From Sphaerisporangium perillae (lineage in GTDB: Bacteria > Actinomycetota > Actinomycetes > Streptosporangiales > Streptosporangiaceae), in contig NZ_JALLPO010000056.1 in NCBI RefSeq assembly GCF_023276435.1, positions 1-48,072 on the forward strand: 48,072 bases of DNA, written 5' to 3'. This document shows, piece after piece, positions 36,045 through 46,200 of this stretch (position 1 is the first letter of the stretch; the number at the start of each line of letters is the position of its first letter). Made by a program: the position numbers and the translations under genes. The notes below the pieces were generated by a model. It was given only the letters and a program-made list of their open reading frames with translations, was not told the origin of the DNA and made no database searches.

Positions 36045-36162
36045 GAGGCCGAAGTCTAGAACCCCGCCACCCGCGCCCCCGGCCCGGCACACCCTCAGCG
36101 ACCCGGTGCGGAGATCCGGCTCGCCCCTCCACATCGCGGAATCCCGACCCCGCGGGCCGGGG

Positions 36163-36657
36163 TCAGACCATGTACTGGTCGTGGCGGAGGAAGATCGCGT
36201 TCCACTCTTCGGGGCTCAGCCTGCCGCCGCTCGCGGCGATCTCGGCGAGTTCCTCGAAGTACGCCTCGCGCGGAGCGCCCGGAGCGAAGTGCAGCAGCAT
36301 CGAAGCGGGCGCACCCGACTCGTTGCGGAAGGCGTGGATGCCCCCTTCGGGAACGTGCAGGAAATCCCCGGGAGTCGCTTCGATCCACTTGTCCCCGTCG
36401 AAGAGGCGGATCGTCCCGGACAGGACGTAGAACGACTCCGACATCGTCCGGTGGAAGTGGGCGCTCGGCCCGCTCGGCTTCGGCCCCATCTCCCAGCGGT
36501 ACAGCCCGAACCGCCCGCTCGTCGTCGCGCCGGTCGCGAGATGGCTCACCCTCGTCCCGCCGGCGCCCATCGTCAACTCGGCCTCCTGGCCGGCGGGCCG
36601 GTACGTCGCGCTGACCTCACCCTCGGCCGCGAAATAGCTCGGGTCTGGATAGGACAT
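36163..36657 (-). CDS. Cupin-domain protein
   Basis: This 164-aa single-domain cupin has metal-site motif 1 [32 protein letters not shown] (His-His-Glu pattern) and motif 2 [29 protein letters not shown] (His). The substrate is unknown; small cupins of this kind are dioxygenases, isomerases or binding proteins. It stands alone between rsmB and rpe and is not part of the usual def-fmt-rsmB-rpe block, so it may be an insertion. A 9-bp tandem repeat lies about 45 bp upstream. Confidence 0.85.
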   Translation of the reverse strand: MSYPDPSYFAAEGEVSATYRPAGQEAELTMGAGGTRVSHLATGATTSGRFGLYRWEMGPKPSGPSAHFHRTMSESFYVLSGTIRLFDGDKWIEATPGDFLHVPEGGIHAFRNESGAPASMLLHFAPGAPREAYFEELAEIAASGGRLSPEEWNAIFLRHDQYMV

Positions 36658-36700
36658 GATCTCGTCCCCGTCTCTCGGTACCTGGCGAAATGATCACTTA

Positions 36701-36727
36701 CCTTCGCACCTTCGCACCTTCGCACCT
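36701..36727. repeat. 9-bp tandem repeat, three copies, upstream of the cupin gene
   Basis: CCTTCGCAC is repeated three times perfectly, with a partial fourth unit (CCTT). It sits in the 130-bp rsmB-cupin gap, next to TGATCA (36691-36696). It could be a variable-number tract that changes promoter spacing or a repeated binding site. Confidence 0.7.
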
Positions 36728-36787
36728 TGGCCCGCGCACCGGGCGGAGAGGAGCGGCGGCTCGAGGAACGCGACAGGGCCCGGCGGG

Positions 36788-38191
36788 TCACGTGCGGCGG
36801 AGCAGGGCCAGGAACATGGCGTCGGTGCCGTGGCGGTGCGGCCAGAACTGGGCGTAGGGGCCGTCGCCGAGATCGTCGGCCTCGTGCAGGAACGCCCGGG
36901 CGTCGAGGATCTCGGCGTCGCCCCGGCGCTTCACGACGTCACCGACCACGGCCCGGGTCTCGGCCAGATGCGGGGAGCACGTCACGTAGGCCACGACCCC
37001 CCCGGGGCGCGCCGCCTCCAGGGCGGAGCCGAGCAGGCGCCGCTGGAGCGCGCCCAGCTCGGGCACGCTCTCGGGAGCGCGCCGCCAGCGCGCCTCGGGA
37101 CGCCGGCGAAGGGCGCCGAGGCCCGTGCAGGGGGCGTCCACCAGCACCCGGTCGAACACCCCGGGACGCCAGGCCGGCTCGGTGCCGTCCGCCGTGATGA
37201 CCCCCGCCCTGCGCGTCGCCCGCCACACCAGCCGGGCCCGGTGGTACCGCTGGTCGGCGGCGAGCAGGTGGCGGTCGTTCTGGATGGCGAGCGCGTCGAG
37301 CAGCCCGGCCTTGCCGCCCGGGCCCGCGCACATGTCGAGCCAGAGACGGTCTGCGCCCTCCACGGGCACGCGGGTCAACGCCAGGGCGACGAGCTGGCTC
37401 GCCTCGTCCTGGACGGCCGCCCGGCCCTGCCCGACCGCCTCGACGGACCCGGGGTCGCCGTCGGGCAGGTAAGCGGCGTAGGGCGAGAAGCGCGCGGCGA
37501 CGGCGCCCGCCTCGACCAGCTCCGCGACGGTGCTGCGTCCCGGCCAGGCGACCAGGGTCACCCCGGGACGCTCGTTGTCCGCGGCCAGCAGCTCGGCGGT
37601 CTCGCCCATGTCCCCGCCCACGGCGTCACGCAGCGCCGAGGTGATCCACCGGGGATGGCTGTAGGTCACGGCGAGGTGGCCGACCGGGTCGTCCTGCGCG
37701 TCGGGCGCCACGATGGGCAGCCATTCGTCGAAGTCGCGGGTGGCGACCTTGCGCAGGATCGCGTTGGCGAACTTGGAGGCCCCGGTGCCGATGCGCAGCC
37801 GCACCAGATCGACCGTCGCGCTGACGGCCGCGTGCGGAGGCACCCGGGTCTTCAGGAGCTGATGCACCCCGATGCGGATGGCGTCCAGCAGCGGCGGGTC
37901 GATCTCCTCGGGCGGCCGGTCACTGCAGGCTGCGATGATCTCGTCGTAGGTGCCGAGGCCGCGCAGCGTGCCGTACGCCAGCTCGGTCGCCAGGGCGGCG
38001 TCGCGCCCGGCCAGGCGGCGCTCGCGCAGCAGGGTGGGCATGAGCAGGTTGGCGTAGGCGTCCCGCTCGTCGACGGCCCTGAGAAGGTCGTAGGCGACGT
38101 TGCGCGCCTCGTCGCGTACCGGCCTGGGCCTCTTCCCGCTCTTGGGGTTCCCGCCCCTCGAGCGGCCGCTCTGCCCGTTCGCCGGACTCAT
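36788..38191 (-). CDS. rsmB: 16S rRNA m5C967 methyltransferase RsmB
   Basis: This 467-aa protein has an N-terminal NusB-like RNA-binding domain (ARNVAYDLLRAVDERDAYANLLMPTLLRERRL...ELAYGTLRGLGTYDEII) and a C-terminal Rossmann methyltransferase domain. Both catalytic cysteine motifs are present: DAPCTGLGALRRRPEARWRR and YVTCSPHLAETRAVV. SAM motif LWLDMCAGPGGKAGLLDALA carries one extra Cys. A Lys/Arg-rich head of about 25 residues precedes the domain. It overlaps a tiny upstream ORF by 4 bp and follows fmt by 192 bp. Confidence 0.95.
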   Translation of the reverse strand: MSPANGQSGRSRGGNPKSGKRPRPVRDEARNVAYDLLRAVDERDAYANLLMPTLLRERRLAGRDAALATELAYGTLRGLGTYDEIIAACSDRPPEEIDPPLLDAIRIGVHQLLKTRVPPHAAVSATVDLVRLRIGTGASKFANAILRKVATRDFDEWLPIVAPDAQDDPVGHLAVTYSHPRWITSALRDAVGGDMGETAELLAADNERPGVTLVAWPGRSTVAELVEAGAVAARFSPYAAYLPDGDPGSVEAVGQGRAAVQDEASQLVALALTRVPVEGADRLWLDMCAGPGGKAGLLDALAIQNDRHLLAADQRYHRARLVWRATRRAGVITADGTEPAWRPGVFDRVLVDAPCTGLGALRRRPEARWRRAPESVPELGALQRRLLGSALEAARPGGVVAYVTCSPHLAETRAVVGDVVKRRGDAEILDARAFLHEADDLGDGPYAQFWPHRHGTDAMFLALLRRT

Positions 38192-38301
38192 CGGACATCC
38201 TGGGCGCGGGCCCGGTCCTTCGGCGCGGAGAGGACGCCCTCCCCGTTCTGCCGGTGCGGCCCGGAAAGGGCGCGGTGGTCGATGATCGCCAAGCGGGACA
38301 T
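38188..38301 (-). CDS. Candidate 37-aa ORF coupled to rsmB
   Basis: An ATG ORF begins MSRLAIIDHRALSGPHRQ and ends in a TGA that overlaps the rsmB ATG (ATGA). The upstream ribosome site is weak (AGAAAGCAG). I do not recognise the peptide. It fills part of the 192-bp fmt-rsmB gap and could be a coupling leader or chance. Confidence 0.3.
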   Translation of the reverse strand: MSRLAIIDHRALSGPHRQNGEGVLSAPKDRARAQDVR

Positions 38302-38383
38302 GTCGGATCTGCTTTCTGTTCTGAACGCCGTGAGGCGCGCGGCGCCCGCGAGGGGACGCCCTGGATCGCCGGGCCCGCGGCCC

Positions 38384-39334
38384 TCAGCCGAGCCGGTCAC
38401 CGGCGGCGAGGCGCACGCCCCGCGCCCACTCTCCCGCGGTCATCTGGCGCTTGCCCTGCGGCTGGACGTCGCCGAGCCGCACCGGATGGGTGGCGGTGCC
38501 CACCAGGACGGTGTCCTTGGCGACCGCGATCTCGCCGGGCGCCAGCGCGCCGGCGCCCGGAACCGGCTCCGAGGCGTCGGGCACGAGCCGGACCGGACCG
38601 AGCTTGAGCCGCTGGCCCCGGAACTCGCTCCACGCGCCCGGAGAGGGCGTGCAGGCGCGGACCAGCCGGTCGACGCGCATGGCGGGCGCCGACCAGTCGA
38701 CCCGTGCGTCCGTGACCTCGATCTTGGGCGCGTAACTGATGCCCTCGGTGGGCTGCGGACGGGCCTCCAGCGTGCCGTCCTCCACCCCGTCGAGCGTCGC
38801 CGCGAGCAGCCCCGCGCCGGATTCGGCGAGGCGGGCCAGCAGCTCGCCACTGGTGTCGGCGGGCCGGATCTCCTCGGTCACGACCCCGTAGACCGGCCCG
38901 GCGTCGAGCTCCTTGACGATCTGGAACGTCGCCGCGCCGGTGATCGGGTCACCATGGAGGACGGCGTGCTGCACCGGGGCGGCCCCCCGCCACGCGGGGA
39001 GCAGCGAGAAGTGCAGGTTGATCCAGCCGAACCGCGGGATGTCGAGAGCCGACTGCGGCAGCAGCGCGCCGTAGGCGACGACCGGGCAGCAGTCAGGATC
39101 GATGGCCTTGAGCCGGGCGAGGAACTCCGGGTCGCCCGCCTTGGCCGGCCGGAGCACCTCGATGCCGGCGGACTCCGCCAGCTCCGCCACCGGGCTGGGA
39201 TGGACCTTGCGGCCCCGGCCCGACTGGGCGTCCGGCCGGGTCACCACGGCCACCACCTCGTGCCGGGGCGAGTCGAGCAGCGCCCTGAGCGGCGGCAGGG
39301 CGGTCTGCGGGGTTCCGGCGAAGACGAGGCGCAC
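38384..39334 (-). CDS. fmt: Methionyl-tRNA formyltransferase
   Basis: Fmt (316 aa) formylates initiator Met-tRNA with 10-formyl-THF. Motifs are [90 protein letters not shown] (catalytic Asn-His-Asp region), and a C-terminal OB-like domain ([26 protein letters not shown]...). It is 3 bp downstream of def on the same strand. Confidence 0.97.
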   Translation of the reverse strand: MRLVFAGTPQTALPPLRALLDSPRHEVVAVVTRPDAQSGRGRKVHPSPVAELAESAGIEVLRPAKAGDPEFLARLKAIDPDCCPVVAYGALLPQSALDIPRFGWINLHFSLLPAWRGAAPVQHAVLHGDPITGAATFQIVKELDAGPVYGVVTEEIRPADTSGELLARLAESGAGLLAATLDGVEDGTLEARPQPTEGISYAPKIEVTDARVDWSAPAMRVDRLVRACTPSPGAWSEFRGQRLKLGPVRLVPDASEPVPGAGALAPGEIAVAKDTVLVGTATHPVRLGDVQPQGKRQMTAGEWARGVRLAAGDRLG

Positions 39335-39337
39335 GGG

Positions 39338-39886
39338 CTAGAGAGCCTTCCCTTGAGTGGCGTGCGGCGAGAACTTGACCGCGGGGGCCGAAAGGCCGCT
39401 CCACTCGGCCTCGCGGATCGCCTTCATGGCCAGCTTGCGCTGCTTGGGGTCCATGCGGTCGATGAACAGCACGCCGTCGAGGTGGTCGGTCTCGTGCTGC
39501 ACGCACCGGGCCAGCAGATCGGTGCCCTCGACCGTGATCGGCTCCCCGTGCATGTCGAAGCCCTTGGCCACGGCGCGGATCGCGCGCGGCGTCGGGAAGG
39601 TGAGGCCGGGGAAGGACAGGCAGCCCTCCTCGCCCTCTTCGTCCTTGTCCTCGGAGAGGTCGAGGGTCGGGTTGATCAGGTGGCCGAGCGTGTCATCGAC
39701 GTAGTAGGTGAACACCCGCAGGCCGACGCCGATCTGCGGAGCCGCGAGCCCCGCTCCCGGCGCGTCCATCATCGTGTCGGTGAGGTCCTTGACGAGTTTG
39801 CGGAGCTCCTTGTCGAAATCCTTGACCGGCTCCGCGGGGGTGCGCAGCACCGGATCGCCGAACAGGCGGATCGACTGAATTGCCAC
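39338..39886 (-). CDS. def: Peptide deformylase
   Basis: Def (182 aa) removes the N-formyl group from nascent proteins. All three motifs are intact: GAGLAAPQIGVG, EEGCLSFPG and QHETDHLDGVLFIDRM (Cys and two His bind the metal, Glu is catalytic). The start is GTG with GGAG about 7 nt upstream; a -10-like TAAACT lies at 39930-39925. It is the first gene of def-fmt-rsmB. Confidence 0.97.
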   Translation of the reverse strand: MAIQSIRLFGDPVLRTPAEPVKDFDKELRKLVKDLTDTMMDAPGAGLAAPQIGVGLRVFTYYVDDTLGHLINPTLDLSEDKDEEGEEGCLSFPGLTFPTPRAIRAVAKGFDMHGEPITVEGTDLLARCVQHETDHLDGVLFIDRMDPKQRKLAMKAIREAEWSGLSAPAVKFSPHATQGKAL

Positions 39887-39984
39887 GGACGACTCCGTTC
39901 ACGTCACGAATTGAAGGTCCCTCTAGTTTATGGGCTCGCCGCGAACGCGCTGTTTGCGATCATGCCCGGCGCGCCCGGCCGCCG

Positions 39985-40007
39985 CCGCGCGCGAGGGTCG
40001 CGCGCGG
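39985..40007 (-). terminator. 10-bp hairpin after the 454-aa paralog gene
   Basis: CCGCGCGCGA (39985-39994), GGG loop and TCGCGCGCGG (39998-40007) form a perfect 10-bp stem, 10 bp past the stop codon on the minus strand. No U-tract. Confidence 0.55.
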
Positions 40008-40017
40008 GCGTCGCGGG

Positions 40018-41382
40018 TCAGCGGGAGCGGGCCTTCATCGCGGCCTTGCGAGCCGCCTTGGCTACCGTGGCGTCGGGATGGTGAGCGCCCAGGAGCGAAA
40101 GGACGGCGATGGCGTCGGGATGAGGGCTGCGGCCGATGTCGTCGACCAGGCGCAGCAGCTCCTCGCCGGCGTCCAGCGCCTCGAACTCCCCCATCGCCTC
40201 CTGGGCGTCGGGGATGTGCAGCAGCGTGGCCAGCGTGTCCACCGCGAGCCAGGTGCCGTCGTCCTCGCTGAGGGCCGGCGCGTCCAGGTCGCGCACGCCG
40301 AGCCAGACGGCCGCGTGGCGCCACATCGTCGGCTCGGCCAGGGCCTCGCGCATCGCCGGCTCGGCCTCCGGCCCGATCTCCTCGAGGACCGTGCCGATCA
40401 CCCCGCGCTGGCCGGGGGTGCCGGACGCCGCCACCTTGATCAGCTCGCGGGCGGCGTCCTCGGGGACGCGGCGCTCGACCCACAGCGTCGGAGCGCTCGA
40501 CGGCGCCTCCCCCGACAGCATCGCCTCGACCAGTTCGGCGGCGCTCAGCTCGGCGTAGGAGGCGACCTCCGACAGCAGCGGCGCGTCATGGCCCTCGCGC
40601 AGCAGATCTTGCCGCACTGCCCACACCCCGAGGGGGGTGAGCCGCACGCTGTCGGCCGTGCGCTCGAAGAGCCCGCAGTAACTCAGCAGGTCGAGCGCCG
40701 CGTCCAGCTCGCCGGGCAGCTCCTCGCGCAGCCGCCGCATCTCGGGCGCGCGCGCCTCGCAGCCGATCTCGTGCGCCTGGAGCATGCCCTCGACGAGGGC
40801 GGTGTAGGTGATGCCGTCGCTGGTGGCGTAGATGGTGGCGAGCATCTCGGTCAGGTGCTCGTCGGCGACGGCCGAGCCGGTGAGCCCCTCGTCGGTGCGG
40901 TCCAGGACGTCCATGACCACGCCGTCCCAGAACTCCATCAGGTCGGGAGGCAGCCCGGGGCCGGGAGACGCGCCGGCCTGGGTGATGCGGAGCAGGCCGC
41001 TGTTGACCGCCACGATCCACACCAGGCGCAGCCGGTCGCCGCTCAGCCCGAGCTCGCCGGCGGCCTCGCGCGCGTCGGCGGGCGTCAGCAGGCCCTCGCC
41101 GGTCACCTCGCGCGTGCCCGTCCAGGCCGCGAGCCGCCGCGCGTCCCGTACGAGGGGCACGGCCAGGACCGCGTCGGCGAGCTCGGCCGAAGGCGCGACC
41201 TCGACCGGCGGGAAGCTCAGCACCTCACCCTCGCCGCACTCACCGCAGTCGCACTCGTCGTTCCCGCCCGCCATCTCGGTGAGCAGCGCCTCCCGCTCCT
41301 CGCCGGACACGTTTCCCAGCTCGTCGATGAGATTGCGCAGCTCTCCAAGATCGAAGACGCCGCCGTTCTCGCTGTTGGCCAT
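40018..41382 (-). CDS. Uncharacterised DECxCxxC protein, paralog 1 (454 aa)
   Basis: I do not recognise a named family. Near the N-terminus is a cysteine cluster DECDCGEC (Cys 44, 46, 49), possibly metal-binding. The middle has SVRLTPLGVWAVRQDLL, winged-helix-like. The C-terminal third (ELIKVAASGTPGQRGVIGTVLEEIGPEAEPAMREALAEPTMWRHAAVWLGVRDLDAPAL...) reads as HEAT-like helical repeats and ends in the basic KAARKAAMKARSR. The protein is acidic apart from that tail. It is clearly homologous to the next gene. The ATG has TAAGTT exactly 6 nt upstream, so it is probably leaderless. It lies between def and the larger paralog, with priA beyond. Confidence 0.85.
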   Translation of the reverse strand: MANSENGGVFDLGELRNLIDELGNVSGEEREALLTEMAGGNDECDCGECGEGEVLSFPPVEVAPSAELADAVLAVPLVRDARRLAAWTGTREVTGEGLLTPADAREAAGELGLSGDRLRLVWIVAVNSGLLRITQAGASPGPGLPPDLMEFWDGVVMDVLDRTDEGLTGSAVADEHLTEMLATIYATSDGITYTALVEGMLQAHEIGCEARAPEMRRLREELPGELDAALDLLSYCGLFERTADSVRLTPLGVWAVRQDLLREGHDAPLLSEVASYAELSAAELVEAMLSGEAPSSAPTLWVERRVPEDAARELIKVAASGTPGQRGVIGTVLEEIGPEAEPAMREALAEPTMWRHAAVWLGVRDLDAPALSEDDGTWLAVDTLATLLHIPDAQEAMGEFEALDAGEELLRLVDDIGRSPHPDAIAVLSLLGAHHPDATVAKAARKAAMKARSR

Positions 41383-41388
41383 TCAGGC

Positions 41389-41394
41389 AACTTA
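41389..41394 (-). promoter_or_regulatory. Leaderless -10 element of paralog 1
   Basis: TAAGTT on the minus strand, 6 nt before the ATG, matches TANNNT. The spacing equals that of paralog 2. No clear -35. Confidence 0.45.
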
Positions 41395-41479
41395 CTCCAC
41401 ACCAGCCACACCCGATGACCGACTCCGGACGATGACCTAGACCGCTCGGTGAATGTCGCCGGACGTCCACAGGGACCGC

Positions 41480-43201
41480 TCAGTGGATGCCGCGCGAGCG
41501 CGCCTTGAAAGCCGCCTTGCGAGCGGCCTTGGCCACGCCGCGGTCGGGCAGGTGACGGCCGAGAAGATCGAGGACCTCCGCGACATCGGGGTGGTCGACC
41601 TGCCACATCTCCTCGATGACGTGGGCGGGCGGCCCGGCCTCCGCAAGGGTCTCGGCGAACCGCTCCGGGTCGTCCTCGGCGTCCGGCATGGCCAGCGCGA
41701 GCATGTCGACGCTCAGCCACAGGACCTCCTCCGGCGTCAGGGCGGGCGCCTCGAGGTCGCGGGAGGCCAGCCAGTGGACGGCGTGCGGGCGCAGCTCCGG
41801 ATCCGAGAGGAACGGCCGCACCGCGGCGTCCGCGTCCTCCCCCAGCCGGTCGACGATCGCGACCGCCACCCCGCGCGTCACCGCGTCCTGCTCGCGGACG
41901 GCGGTGAGCAGCTCGTGCGCCGCCTCGGCGGCGGAGCGTCGGCCGAGCCAGGAGGCGATGTCACGCTCCGCCTGCTCGGCCGGCACCCCGCCCAGCAGGC
42001 CGGCGATCAGCCCGGCGGCGTCCCCCTCGGCGGGGTCCGGGGCGACGGGCGCCGGCAGGCCCATGCGGGAGAACGTCTCACGCATCCCCCACAGGCCGCG
42101 CGCGGTGAGCCGGACGGTGTCCGCCACGTGCGCGACGGTGCCGCAGTGCACGAGGGCGGCCAGCGCCGCGTCCAGCTCGTCCTGGTCGTCACCGTCGGGC
42201 CGGTCGCCCGCCCAGGTCTCGTCGAGGTGCTCGCGCAGCGCCGCGACCGGCATGGGGACCTGCAGGCGGTAGAGCATGTCGTGGATCGTGTAGAGCTCGC
42301 GGTCGACCTCCGCCGAACCGGTGACCTCCACGGCCGGGCCGTCGATGAGGAACGCCACCGTGCCCGCCCACAGGTCGAGCACCTCGGCGTCGCCGCGGGA
42401 CGGCAGCGGCCGGAGCCCGCTCGCCGAAAGAGAGGCGCCCGAGACCTCGGTCAGGCCGATGGCGACCGCCAGCTGCCAGGCCAGCTTCGGAGCGGCGATG
42501 CCGAGCTCCCTGGTGATGCGCGCGGCGTCCCTGACCCGCAGCCCGCCCCGGACGGTCGGCACATGACCGCCCTCCAGCATCCAGGCCACCACGCCGTGGG
42601 CGTCTTGGAGCAGGCCCGCCTCCCGGGCCGCCCGCGCGACCTCCTCCGGCGGCGCCAGCCGTACGGCGGGCAGCGGCGAGCACCCGGGACAGGCGCACTC
42701 GTCGTCGGCCGTCACACCGCGCAGCCGCTGCGGCGGCAGGCCGAGGAAGTCGTCGCCGGAGCCGTGCTGCCCCGCGCCCTCGATCTCACCGGCGTCGAGG
42801 TCGGCGCCCATCGCCCCGAAGATGCTCTTCGCCATGCCGAACTTCGAGGTGTCGGCCAGCGCGGCCGGCATCTCGGGCGCGATCTCGTCGATCTTGGCCC
42901 GCATGCGGGCCGCCATCTTGGTGCCGATCTCCCCGCTGTCCAGCAGGAAGTCGACCAGCGTGCGCGCCGCCGCCACCGTCTCGGCCGCGCTCTCGGGCGG
43001 CGCGATGACCTTGCGCGGGTAGATGTCGAGGAGCAGCTGCTCGAACGTGCCGGGCGTGAAGTCGGCGAGCTCGCCGACATCCAGATAGTCGCTGGCGTAG
43101 TCACACAGGAGCCGCACCTCATCGGCGTCGACCATGACGTTGTTCGAGCGCCCCCACGCCCGGATCTCCTCGATGGCCCCGTTCACCCATTCGATCGACA
43201 C
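41480..43201 (-). CDS. Uncharacterised DECxCxxC protein, paralog 2 (573 aa)
   Basis: This is a longer homolog of the 454-aa neighbour. Residues 1-140 are a unique helical region (MSIEWVNGAIEEIRAWGRSNNVMVDADEVRLLCDYASDYLD...). They are followed by the cysteine cluster DECACPGC (Cys 169, 171, 174) and LPAVRLAPPEEVARAAREAG, at the same spacing as in paralog 1. Shared parts are TVRLTARGLWGMRETF, AVAIVDRLGEDADAAVRPFLSDPELRPHAVHWLASRDLEAPALTPEEVLWLSVDMLAL and the end KAARKAAFKARSRGIH. The GTG has TAGTTT exactly 6 nt upstream, with no ribosome site. Function is unknown. Confidence 0.85.
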   Translation of the reverse strand: MSIEWVNGAIEEIRAWGRSNNVMVDADEVRLLCDYASDYLDVGELADFTPGTFEQLLLDIYPRKVIAPPESAAETVAAARTLVDFLLDSGEIGTKMAARMRAKIDEIAPEMPAALADTSKFGMAKSIFGAMGADLDAGEIEGAGQHGSGDDFLGLPPQRLRGVTADDECACPGCSPLPAVRLAPPEEVARAAREAGLLQDAHGVVAWMLEGGHVPTVRGGLRVRDAARITRELGIAAPKLAWQLAVAIGLTEVSGASLSASGLRPLPSRGDAEVLDLWAGTVAFLIDGPAVEVTGSAEVDRELYTIHDMLYRLQVPMPVAALREHLDETWAGDRPDGDDQDELDAALAALVHCGTVAHVADTVRLTARGLWGMRETFSRMGLPAPVAPDPAEGDAAGLIAGLLGGVPAEQAERDIASWLGRRSAAEAAHELLTAVREQDAVTRGVAVAIVDRLGEDADAAVRPFLSDPELRPHAVHWLASRDLEAPALTPEEVLWLSVDMLALAMPDAEDDPERFAETLAEAGPPAHVIEEMWQVDHPDVAEVLDLLGRHLPDRGVAKAARKAAFKARSRGIH

Positions 43202-43207
43202 AGGGAG

Positions 43208-43213
43208 AAACTA
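43208..43213 (-). promoter_or_regulatory. Leaderless -10 element of paralog 2
   Basis: TAGTTT on the minus strand is followed by 6 nt and GTG. The gene has no Shine-Dalgarno sequence, which supports a leaderless start. Confidence 0.5.
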
Positions 43214-43251
43214 ACGGCTTACTTTCGGCACCGCGAATCGGCGACCTCCGG

Positions 43252-46200
43252 TCAGATCAGATCGATCGGATCCATACACACCCGGACCAGGTCGGGAGCC
43301 TTCCGCGCGGACCTCACGCCCGCCGCTCCCTTGAGCGCCCGCGCCAGCGCAAGGCCGGCCCCGCGCGGCACCCGCACCATCAGCCGCTCCTGCGCCTCCT
43401 CGGGCGCCGACCGCGGGTTCTCCACCGGAACCGGGCCGAGGACCTGCGCCCCTTCCGGCAGCCGCAGGCCGGCCGCCATCTCCCTGACCCCAGCGGCGGT
43501 ACCGGTCAGCGTCGCCATGCGCACCGCCGGCGGGAACCCCAGCGCCGCCCGCTCCGACAGCTCGCGTTCGGCGTGGGTCACCGGGTCCCAGCGGAGCAGC
43601 GCCTGGACGGCGGGCACGCTCGGGTCGGCGAGGACGACCAGGTCGGCGGCCGGGCGGAGCAGCGCCGCGGCGTTCATCCAGCGTCTCAGCGTCTCCTCGG
43701 CGGCACGCAGATCGGGGCGGCCCAGAAGCGCCCAGCCGTCCAGCAGGACGGCCGCCGCGTACCCGCCCTCGGCGACCGGCTCCGCGCCCGGGGTGGCCAC
43801 CACCAGCGCGGGGGCGGGACCGACGGTGGCGAGCACGCCATCACGCCCGGACGTCTTGACCGGGACCGACGGGAACGCGCGCCCGAGCTCCTCGGCCGTG
43901 CGCCGGGCGCCCACCACCACGGCGCGCATCCGGTTGCTCCCGCACGCCTGGCAGCGCCAGGTCCCCGCGATGCGGCCGCACCAGCGGCAGTACGGCGCCG
44001 CATGACCCCCTCGCAACGCCAGCGGCCCCCCGCACAACGCCCCCACGCCCCCCGACTCCCCCGCCGCCTGCCCGCCGGCCTCCGGTCCGCCCTCACCCGG
44101 ATGCCCCACGCCCCCGGCACGCCCACCGGCCTCCCCCGGATACCCCGCCGCGTGCCTGGCCGTCCCCGCGGCCTCGCCGAGGTACCCCACCACGCCCTCG
44201 GCGGTCCCCCCGAGCAGCTCCTGATGCCCGATGCGCCCGGCGGTCCCCGCGACGCCCCTGCCGCCGGACGGTCCGGGGGACGTCATGGATACGGGCGGAG
44301 CCGCCACCTGCTGGTGACAACGGGCCTGGGCGCGGCAGGCCTGGCAGGCCAGCGCGGGGAGGTAACCGCGGCGCGGCACCTGCACCAGGACCGGGCCGCT
44401 CGCCAGCCCCTGCCTGAGAGCCCCCCAGGCCATGCTGGGCAGCCGTGCCGCCCGCGCGGCATCGTCCCTGGCCAGCTCGGCATCGTCTCCGGACGGACGC
44501 ACGCGGGGCGCGCGCCGCCGGAGCACCTCCCGCGTCGCGGCGATCGGCCGGGCCCAGCCCGTCGCGATCAGCTGCGTCGCCTCGGCGGTACGGGCGTAGC
44601 CCGCGATGAGCATGGCGGCCCCCGTCTGGTGGGCGCGCAGGGCGAGGACCTCCCGTGCGTGAGGGTAGGGCGCGAGCCGTTCGGCGTGCAGGTCGTCCCC
44701 GTCGTCCCAGATCACCGCCAGGCCGAGGTCACGGACCGGCGCGAACGCCGCCGCCCGCGTGCCGACGGCCACCCGCACCTCGCCCCGGAGCACCCGCAAC
44801 CAGCGGCGGTAACGCTCGGCGGGGCCGAGGTCGGCGGTCAGCGCCACGTGGGCGCCCTGCCCGAGCGCCTGGCGCAACGCCGCGTCCAGCAGGGCGACGT
44901 CCTTGCCATCGGGCACGACCACCACGGCTCCCCTGCCGCCGGACAAGGTCGCGAGGACCGCCACGGCGACCCCTTCGGCCCACCCCGGCACCTCGCCCCC
45001 GCCATCGGTACCCACACCTCGTCCGGCCCCCCTGCCCGTCCTTCTGCCCGAGCCTGCGCCCACGCCACGACCGGCACCCGTACCGGCGGCCGCGCCCATG
45101 CCGGGACCGCCAGACGCACCCCGCGCCGTGCCTGGGCCCGTCGCGGCACCCGTGCTGGTCATGGCGCCTGTACCCGGGCCGGAAGACATACCTGGGGCCA
45201 TACCTGGGCCGGTCGCGGCACCCGTACTGGTCCTGGCGCCTGCGCCGGGACCGGCAGACGCACCTGGGACTGTGCCTATGCCCGGACCCGCAGACGTACC
45301 TGAGGCTGCGCCTGTGCCTGGGCCGGTCGCGGCACCCGGGCCCGTCGTGGCGCCTGTGCCGGTCGCGGTGCCCGTACCGGTCGCCGCGCTCGTACCGGTC
45401 GCGGCGCTCGTACCCGCGCCGACGCCGGGCCCGGCGGCAGTGCCGCTGCTCCCAGCCGGGCCCGTACCAGGGAGAACATTCCAGACGGCGCGCGGGGAAC
45501 GCCCCTCGGCGAGAGCCGCGAGGAAGGACGGCCCCATGGGATAGTCGCCCCAGAGGCCCGGTCGCGGAAACGCCGGGAACCGTTCACTCGCGGCCTGCGG
45601 GACCACCGGGGATCGCACATCCTGAACCTGCGGGAATGCCGGACCCCCCTCATCCGAGACCTGCGCCACCACCGGGAGCCCCTCCCCCGGCACGGCCCCC
45701 TCGGCCCCCAGCCCCGTACCCCTGACCCCTTCAGCCTCCAGCCCCGTACGCTTGGCTCCCTCGGCCTCTACCTTGGCGTGTCGCGGTGGAACGGCGAGGC
45801 GCAGGACATCGGACATGGTCCCGGCGTATCGGTCGGCCACGGCCCGGCACAGGGCCGCCACCTCGTTGGTGAGCACCGGCTCGGGAGAGACCACCCGCTC
45901 CAGGCCCGCGAGCTTCCCCTCGTGCTCGCTGACCTGCGCCCGCTCCAGCAGGAACCCATCGACGAGCTTGCCCGCGAAGCGCACTCTCACCCGGCACCCG
46001 GGCACCGCATCGGCGGTCATCGCCTCGGGGACCACGTAGTCGAACGGCCGGTCCAGATGGGGCAGCGGCATGTCCACGAGGACCCGGGCGATCGGCAGCT
46101 CCTCGGCGGGCACGAGCGCCCCCTTCGCCGGCTCCATCCCCTTACCGGACCCCGGCGCCTTGACAGGCCCAGATCCGGGTGCCCCAACCAGCTCTGAGCG

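Noticed and set aside
41440..41491. Imperfect 18-bp direct repeat (GACCGCTC-GTG-ATG type) between the two paralogs
   Set aside because: One copy is the 3' end of paralog 2 and the other lies just beyond. Three mismatches and no further structure make it a probable short local duplication.
44903..45544. Plus-strand ORF with PVP/APVP repeats
   Set aside because: It is the antisense reading of the Gly/Thr/Ala/Pro insertion in priA. The minus frame is continuous with conserved PriA sequence on both sides.
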